From Asterias amurensis (lineage: Eukaryota > Echinodermata > Asteroidea > Forcipulatida > Asteriidae), in assembly GCF_032118995.1 (NCBI RefSeq), contig NC_092650.1, forward strand, positions 18,905,501-18,969,500: a stretch of DNA of 64,000 bases, given 5' to 3'. Made by a program: the position numbers and the translations under genes. This document shows positions 59,501-64,000 of the stretch, one piece after another (position 1 is the first letter of the stretch; each line of letters opens with the position of its first letter). The notes beneath the pieces were generated by a model that ran no database searches, was not told where the DNA came from, and saw nothing but the letters and a program-made list of their open reading frames with translations.

Positions 59501-59630
59501 ACAACCAATCTCCAAACCACGTGCAGCTGGGAACAAAAAGTGTTACCAAAGGGAAACTGCGGACTGCCCAGTACCAGATTGTTACGGCAAAGCGTACAAA
59601 CAAATCGACACACACTTGGACGAGTTGGAT
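59501..59630 (+). pseudogene. Zinc-finger-like exon 2
   Basis: The acceptor atactttcag ends at 59500 and the donor gat/gtgagt begins at 59631. One frame of 43 codons reads CPVPDCYGKAYKQIDTHLDE in its second half, a C-x4-C...H finger typical of poorly characterised multi-finger proteins in marine invertebrates. It probably belongs with the finger exon at 58.9 kb, but the phases do not match: the first exon ends in phase 0, this one needs phase 2. Direct splicing would therefore read it in the wrong, still open, frame. An intervening exon may be missing, or the pair is dead. Confidence 0.45.
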
Positions 59631-59719
59631 GTGAGTTCAAAACCTGATAAAATTCAAGTTATGTACCTTGCATGTCTGCTGGCACCGAGAATTTCATTAT
59701 AGTCTCCCATTGTCCACAC

Positions 59720-59940
59720 TGTCACGTGGAGAGGGCTCCGTGGTTGGAAAAGATTAAAATAATTTTTGTCTCATAAGACAAAAATTATTTTCATGACATT
59801 GTTTTACTCATTTCCCAAAAACTACAGCACCTCAGCACGTAACATTTTCAGGGAAGCTTATCATTATCTGCAAACTGTGTAAGTTTAGTGTAAATCTGTG
59901 GACATTGTTTTTTTTTTCCTACAAATGTTACATAGACCCT
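59720..59940 (-). mobile_element. TTAA-ended MITE, family 3, right part
   Basis: Ends ...catagaccct before TTAA (59941-59944). It contains 'gacattgttttactcatttc' and 'aaaactacagcacctcagca', the inverse of 57.9 kb, and an internal hairpin 'aaaataatttttgtctcata'. Confidence 0.6.
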
Positions 59941-60081
59941 TTAATACAACATTTAGGGAATTTCACCTCACAAGATATGAACAATTTTGATTAAAACATT
60001 TTGCAAACAATGGGTTTTTTAACAAACCAAATTCCTCCAAACTCCAACGCTCCATCTTTTCTCTAATTTAATTGACCCCAG

Positions 60082-60234
60082 ATGTGTCCAAAGCATGGGA
60101 CAGATTTCCTGGAGTACAAGTGCCGCTACTGCTGTTCAGTTGCTTTGGTCGAACACATCTCTGCAATGCTTGCCACGATGACTTTCAAAGGATCACCAGC
60201 ATTCCAAAGCCAGATCTTCCTCACTGCCCGGCTG
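60082..60234 (+). pseudogene. MYCBP2 relay-domain exon 2, frameshifted
   Basis: Follows acceptor ...gacccca/g at 60081 and ends at donor gctg/gtaaga. It begins in phase 0 with [20 protein letters not shown], continuing exactly from the 57.3-kb exon. After CCSV the frame changes: the rest of the domain, [17 protein letters not shown] and [13 protein letters not shown], is encoded in another frame. Compared with vertebrate MYCBP2, the codons for the residues between CCSV and CFG (Ala-Val-Phe-Phe) are missing and 13 bases appear deleted, with 'gc' on both sides as microhomology. The Cys of CFG is the downstream relay cysteine (human C4572), so the break falls directly before it. With 13 bases restored the exon length would give the phase-1 end expected from the family. 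The final C-terminal exon is not seen downstream. Confidence 0.85.
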
Positions 60235-60307
60235 GTAAGAGTGTACTGGGGTTGGATAGGGAAGGATAGGGGGTGGAACATGGGTGATAGTTGAAGTGTT
60301 GGTCGTT

Positions 60308-60525
60308 CCAACCCTTCAACTATGGATCGATAGAGAATTAAGCCTGGTTCATACTTTCTGTGAATGCAAAGCGTTTTTGACGTCTCATCTCTGTTTTTGC
60401 ACCCAATGTTTCGCACAAGTTTCGCACAATTCGACTGTTGCGATTTATTTGTTGCGATTTTGTGACGTCAAAATTCATATCACATTCGCAGGAAATATAA
60501 ACCAGGCTTCATATTTGAAGGGTTG
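60308..60525. mobile_element. Nested inverted-repeat element
   Basis: Inner ends 'agcctggttcatactttctg' and its inverse (60340-60509). Outer arms 'ccaacccttcaa' (60308-60319) and 'ttgaagggttgg' (60514-60525) enclose it. It begins 70 bases after the MYCBP2 donor. Frames across it have no domain. Confidence 0.65.
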
Positions 60526-60748
60526 GAGTGGATGGATTGATAGGGTTTGAGTTGGACTGAAGATGGTTGGGAAAATTCCATGGTTAATAAAATTATATGC
60601 ACTGCATGTATCTGAAATCTGATTGCCTTGTGATATACCGACATGTCAGCTCAAAGACTTTATCTATCAAAAAAAAGTTATATGTGAGTATTTCACTTCA
60701 AATGTCCTGGATGTTTGCCCAAATCTAAGGTGCTTAGGTTTTGCACAG
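60526..60748. other. No gene recognised
   Basis: Spacer between the inverted-repeat element and the 180-bp array. Confidence 0.4.
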
Positions 60749-61080
60749 CGCCTCACGCATGCGAGATTTTTGACTAAAAGTCCAACTTCACAAAGTTCTC
60801 AATAAATCTCAAATTATTTCTCATATACCTTTTCCACAGAGATAAAATGTGTTCAGTATTCCGTTCTGTATCATTTGAAAACTTCATCCCTGTGCGTTGG
60901 AGAAATGTAATTGTACCAACATTTAAGACAATCTGTATTATCAAAGAATTTTGACTAAAAATTCAACTTCACAAAGTTCTCAATAAATCTCAAATTATTT
61001 CTCATATACCCTTTCCACAGAGATAAAATGTGTTCAGTATTCCGTTCTGTATCATTTGAAAACTTCATCCCTGTGCCACT
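60749..61080 (+). repeat. 180-bp tandem repeat, two units
   Basis: 'ttttgactaaaa' followed by 'tcaacttcacaaagttctca' and 'cacagagataaaatgtgttc' occurs near 60769 and again 180 bases later, nearly identical. The same unit, more diverged, makes up 62.25-62.48 and 63.4-64.0 kb. Confidence 0.85.
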
Positions 61081-61721
61081 GATGGGTGCACTCTGGGTGG
61101 TTTCACTGGGTGCTTCTCAAAAGTTTGTCTGTCTTCATGCCTACCGACTTCCCTTGATCTCATCAGCGAGTCAACCTTTAAGAGACAAACACTCTCTCAA
61201 TTTCACTGGAAACATTTTCAGCGTTGGAGAATTTGGTCAGCCAACTCTCAACAGCAGGCAATTTTTCAGCATTTTTGTGTTGGAGATTTTGGTAAAGTGT
61301 TAGCCCACCCTCTCACCCATCAAAATGGTTCACAACAATAACATTTAGAGTACTCGTGAAACTGTGAACTGAAAAGTGAAATTAAATTGGTACAAGAAGT
61401 ATTGTGTACTAGATACAGGCTTGAAATACTAGCACCGCACACTTTGGACTGTAACACTTGAAATGTAATTGTACCAACATTTAAGACAATCTGTATTATT
61501 AAAATCTTCACACATTGAACTCACTTTGAGATATCGAAGCTACTTCCTGATTGCATTATTGAAATAAACAGGATATAATTCATCCTTTAAAAAGATTATT
61601 TGATCTTTCTTAATAAAATCATTGGTTTTTAAATAAAGCTTAATCAGAAATCAGTGTAAGAATTTATTCTGAACTGTTTTAATAACACTGTGTTAGGTCA
61701 TTTTCCCTCCAAACTGCAGGT
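61081..61721. other. No gene recognised
   Basis: Includes a second copy, at about 61458-61503, of 'tgtaattgtaccaacattta' (first at 60905). An acceptor-like tract (ccctccaaactgcag) ends at 61720. No gene is supported. Confidence 0.4.
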
Positions 61722-62090
61722 GAAAGCTGAGACAGGACAGTTGCCACCTCTACACCCTACGCCTCTTCTTCCCGCCCTGCAATCTTTCCTGCACCATTCC
61801 ACTTGTACTACTTGCTGCTCTCCATATAGTCCAAGAGTCACCGCGCCTCTGATGATGCATACGTGCTGCTCTCCATATAGTCCAAGAGTGTCTGCGCCTC
61901 TGATGATGCATACTTGCTGCTCTCCATATAGTCCAAGAGTCACTGCGCCTCTGATGATGCATACGTGCTGCTCTCCATATAGTCCAAGAGTCACCGCGCC
62001 TCTGATGATGCATACGTGCTGCTCTCCATATAGTCCAAGAGTCACTGCGCCTCTGATGATGATGCATACGTCGTATAGCCTTAAGGTAAT
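61722..62090 (+). repeat. 51-bp minisatellite after an acceptor-like site; open frame of 17-residue repeats
   Basis: The unit tgctgctctccatatagtcc... to ...gatgatgcatac is repeated about five times from 61811 (51 bases = 17 codons, CCSPYSPRVTAPLMMHT). It follows about 90 bases coding for a Pro/Leu-rich stretch after a candidate acceptor at 61720. The frame stays open for 138 codons, and the minus strand is also open, so openness alone is weak evidence. I do not recognise the leading stretch. It could be an exon of another captured gene in which a minisatellite has expanded. Confidence 0.8.
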
Positions 62091-62250
62091 CCATGCTTAC
62101 TGTTAGCTTTCTCTGCTAGTAATCTTGATTATATATGCACATGTAATAACTCTTTTTCCCCATAAAAAGCAGAAGTCTTTGCAAATACTTTCAACAATGG
62201 CAACCAATGGGACAACACTTGGTTGATTTTGTCGTCCAATATTTAACTGG
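62091..62250. other. No gene recognised
   Basis: Short spacer. Confidence 0.4.
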
Positions 62251-62480
62251 AACCTACTATAGAGGAAGTTTAATTGAGAACTTCACAAAAATCCAAATAT
62301 ATCTTGAACTTTTACTCACTAACCCAGTCAGCACTGATAACATGTCTTCAGTAGTCTGTTCTGTGTCGTTTGAAACCATAAAATCACCGAAAATTGTCTG
62401 ACCCCAAATCTGAACATTGTCTCATGCCAGCATGGCAGATTTTTCAGATTTTTTACTAAAAACTCAACATCGACAAATTC
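62251..62480 (+). repeat. ~190-bp repeat, one diverged unit
   Basis: Contains 'cttcagtagtctgttctgtg', 'gtttgaaaccataaaatcac' and 'ccagcatggcagatttttc', in the same order as the end-of-window array. Confidence 0.75.
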
Positions 62481-63394
62481 TCAAAGCCGGGTTATCCCAA
62501 ATACCAAAAATCAAAACTAAAGAAAACTGTTCCTCCAAGCACACCACAAAATTACAAATAAACACTGGCTTTTGAATCGATGCGTTTTATGCTAAACTTA
62601 TTTATTTACAATTGAATATTTACACTTGGACCAATTAAACAAAGGAAAATAAAGTACGAATAAATTATTAAATTATGATGTCTCAAATCAGTTCAACAAT
62701 AATCTTTCAAAGTCTCGACGACTACTGCGTCCATAAATTACTCTTCTGTCTTCCACCGCCCACTGCCTGCAATATAAATTCGTTTCAAGTTTACATCACC
62801 AATCCTTCTTGTCATTAGGCTCCGGGAGTCTTTCCCCTTCAGCCGGGTGTTCCGGGTTAGCGACGTGTCTCCCCACGCACCCACCTCCACGGTACCCTCT
62901 CAAGGCCGAAGTATCGTAATCTCTACTCCATACTGGGAGCCCCGAAATATTACCCACAATACTTATAAATAAAACGGGTTCGGCTGAGCTACATAATTTC
63001 ACTTTACAATACAAGAAATAATTCAGATCGGCCGCCCATCAAACAAACTTGCCGGCAGATTTATACTGAACATCAATTTACACTTGGTTTGCAATAATCG
63101 ACACTCTTACAAAGTTTCCCTTCTTCCAGCTTTTGTCTCAAAAACAGCCATACAACATTCTTTACACAAAGGAAATAGTACAAAACTATCATAATTAAAT
63201 TAAGTTACAGTTTTGGCGAGATTACTTAAAACTGGCTCCCCTCAATTCTGTAAAATATGCAAGAAATAACTTACGAAAGGAACCCCGTTAATACTTCCAT
63301 ATATGGTCAATGACGTAGGGCAACGCCCCAAATTTACGTTTTAGCTACGTGTTATGTACTTAACCAAATAATACCATAAACTACAGAGCCCTCT
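62481..63394. other. Unrelated ~0.9-kb segment interrupting the array
   Basis: GC-rich in the middle (62800-62960) and unlike the flanking repeat. A 72-codon minus-strand frame at 62796-63014 shows no domain. It replaces roughly 60 bases of a repeat unit and may be an inserted element, but no terminal repeats were found. Confidence 0.4.
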
Positions 63395-64000
63395 TGTGAC
63401 AGTAGTCCTTTCTGTATCATTTGAAACCATAAACTCACCCAAAGTGTTTTGTAATGCCGGCATCACTGTTTTTTCTGATTAATCTAAAAAAAATTGAGTA
63501 GTCCAAACTCACAAATTTCTCAATAAATCTGAATATTTTGGTTGCATACCCAGTCTCAACTGATAAAATGTCTTCAGTGGTCTGTTCTGTATCATTGGGA
63601 ACCATAAGACCAAAGGCAATTTGTTGACCCCAAATCTGAAATTTTGACCATACCCGCATGGTCGATTTTTTTCATTTTGGACAAAAAACCCAAACTTACA
63701 AAATTCTCTAAAAATCTCAAACTTTTGCTCGTTTACCCATCCCACACAGATAAATTGTGTTCAGTAGTCCTTTCTGTATCATTTGAAATCATAAAATCAC
63801 CCAAAATTTGTTGACCCGAAATCTAAAAATTTTGTGATGCCGGCATCAACGGTTTTTTTTAATTTTGGCCCAGAAACCCAAACTTACAAAATTCTCAACA
63901 AATCTCAAACTTTTGCTCGTTTATTCAATCACACAGATAAATTGTGTTCAGTTGTCCTATCTGTATCATTTGAAACCGTAAAATCACCTAAAATTTGTTG
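63395..64000 (+). repeat. ~190-bp tandem repeat array, running off the window end
   Basis: Units near 63402, 63580, 63772 and 63961 share 'ctgtatcatttgaaaccata', 'aaatttgttgacccc.aatct', 'atgccggcat' and 'acttacaaaattctcaa'. The spacing is about 180-192 bases. Minus-strand frames here are repeat artefacts. Confidence 0.85.

Noticed and set aside
1-64000. CRISPR arrays, bacterial operons, phage or plasmid modules
   Set aside because: The sequence is eukaryotic: split exons with GT-AG borders, nuclear tRNAs without encoded CCA, SINEs and MITEs. Tandem repeats here lack the repeat-unique spacer pattern of CRISPR.

Overview
The window is AT-rich animal nuclear DNA dominated by repeats. It is most likely from an echinoderm, probably a sea star. 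That placement is an inference from the mix of TTAA-flanked MITE families, tRNA-derived SINEs and long fold-back elements, plus exon fragments of metazoan genes (MYCBP2/Highwire, a protein O-mannosyltransferase, a PHD/OTU protein). It was not tested by any search. No complete protein-coding gene is visible. Most open frames are chance or lie in tandem repeats.

Layout: 0.2-1.05 kb is a 299-bp tandem repeat. 1.5-2.1 kb has a CpG-rich patch and a tRNA-derived SINE. 2.5-17.7 kb is a nest of MITEs and fold-back elements, including a 1,262-bp tandem duplication (3.5-6.0 kb) and the only two convincing RNA genes, tRNA-Thr(AGT) and tRNA-Lys(TTT), both on the minus strand at 15.9-16.2 kb. 20.5-29.8 kb holds diverged repeats, SINE-like copies and a 5'-truncated LINE 3' end. 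31.5-33.7 kb is a ~1-kb tandem repeat carrying a tRNA-like segment. 36.6-42.9 kb is a multi-copy cassette repeat with inverted sub-units. 47.1-51.3 kb is a run of minisatellites and microsatellites (18-bp unit, TTTGTTCG octamer, G-rich units).

53.0-60.3 kb is the most gene-like part. It holds plus-strand fragments of at least four unrelated genes, most with plausible splice sites: a PHD-finger/OTU-like remnant, one exon of a protein O-mannosyltransferase carrying the catalytic-loop Asp-Glu, two exons of the MYCBP2 RING-Cys-relay region, and two zinc-finger-like exons. The second MYCBP2 exon carries an apparent 13-base deletion just before the second relay cysteine, and one zinc-finger exon has an in-frame stop. 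This looks like a graveyard of duplicated or captured gene pieces rather than one working gene. 60.7-64.0 kb holds ~180-190-bp tandem units and a 51-bp minisatellite, running off the end of the window.

Several short transposon families here share the same outer end, TTAA followed by AGG or AGC. This suggests they were moved by related TTAA-targeting transposases (piggyBac or Kolobok type). No intact transposase was found.
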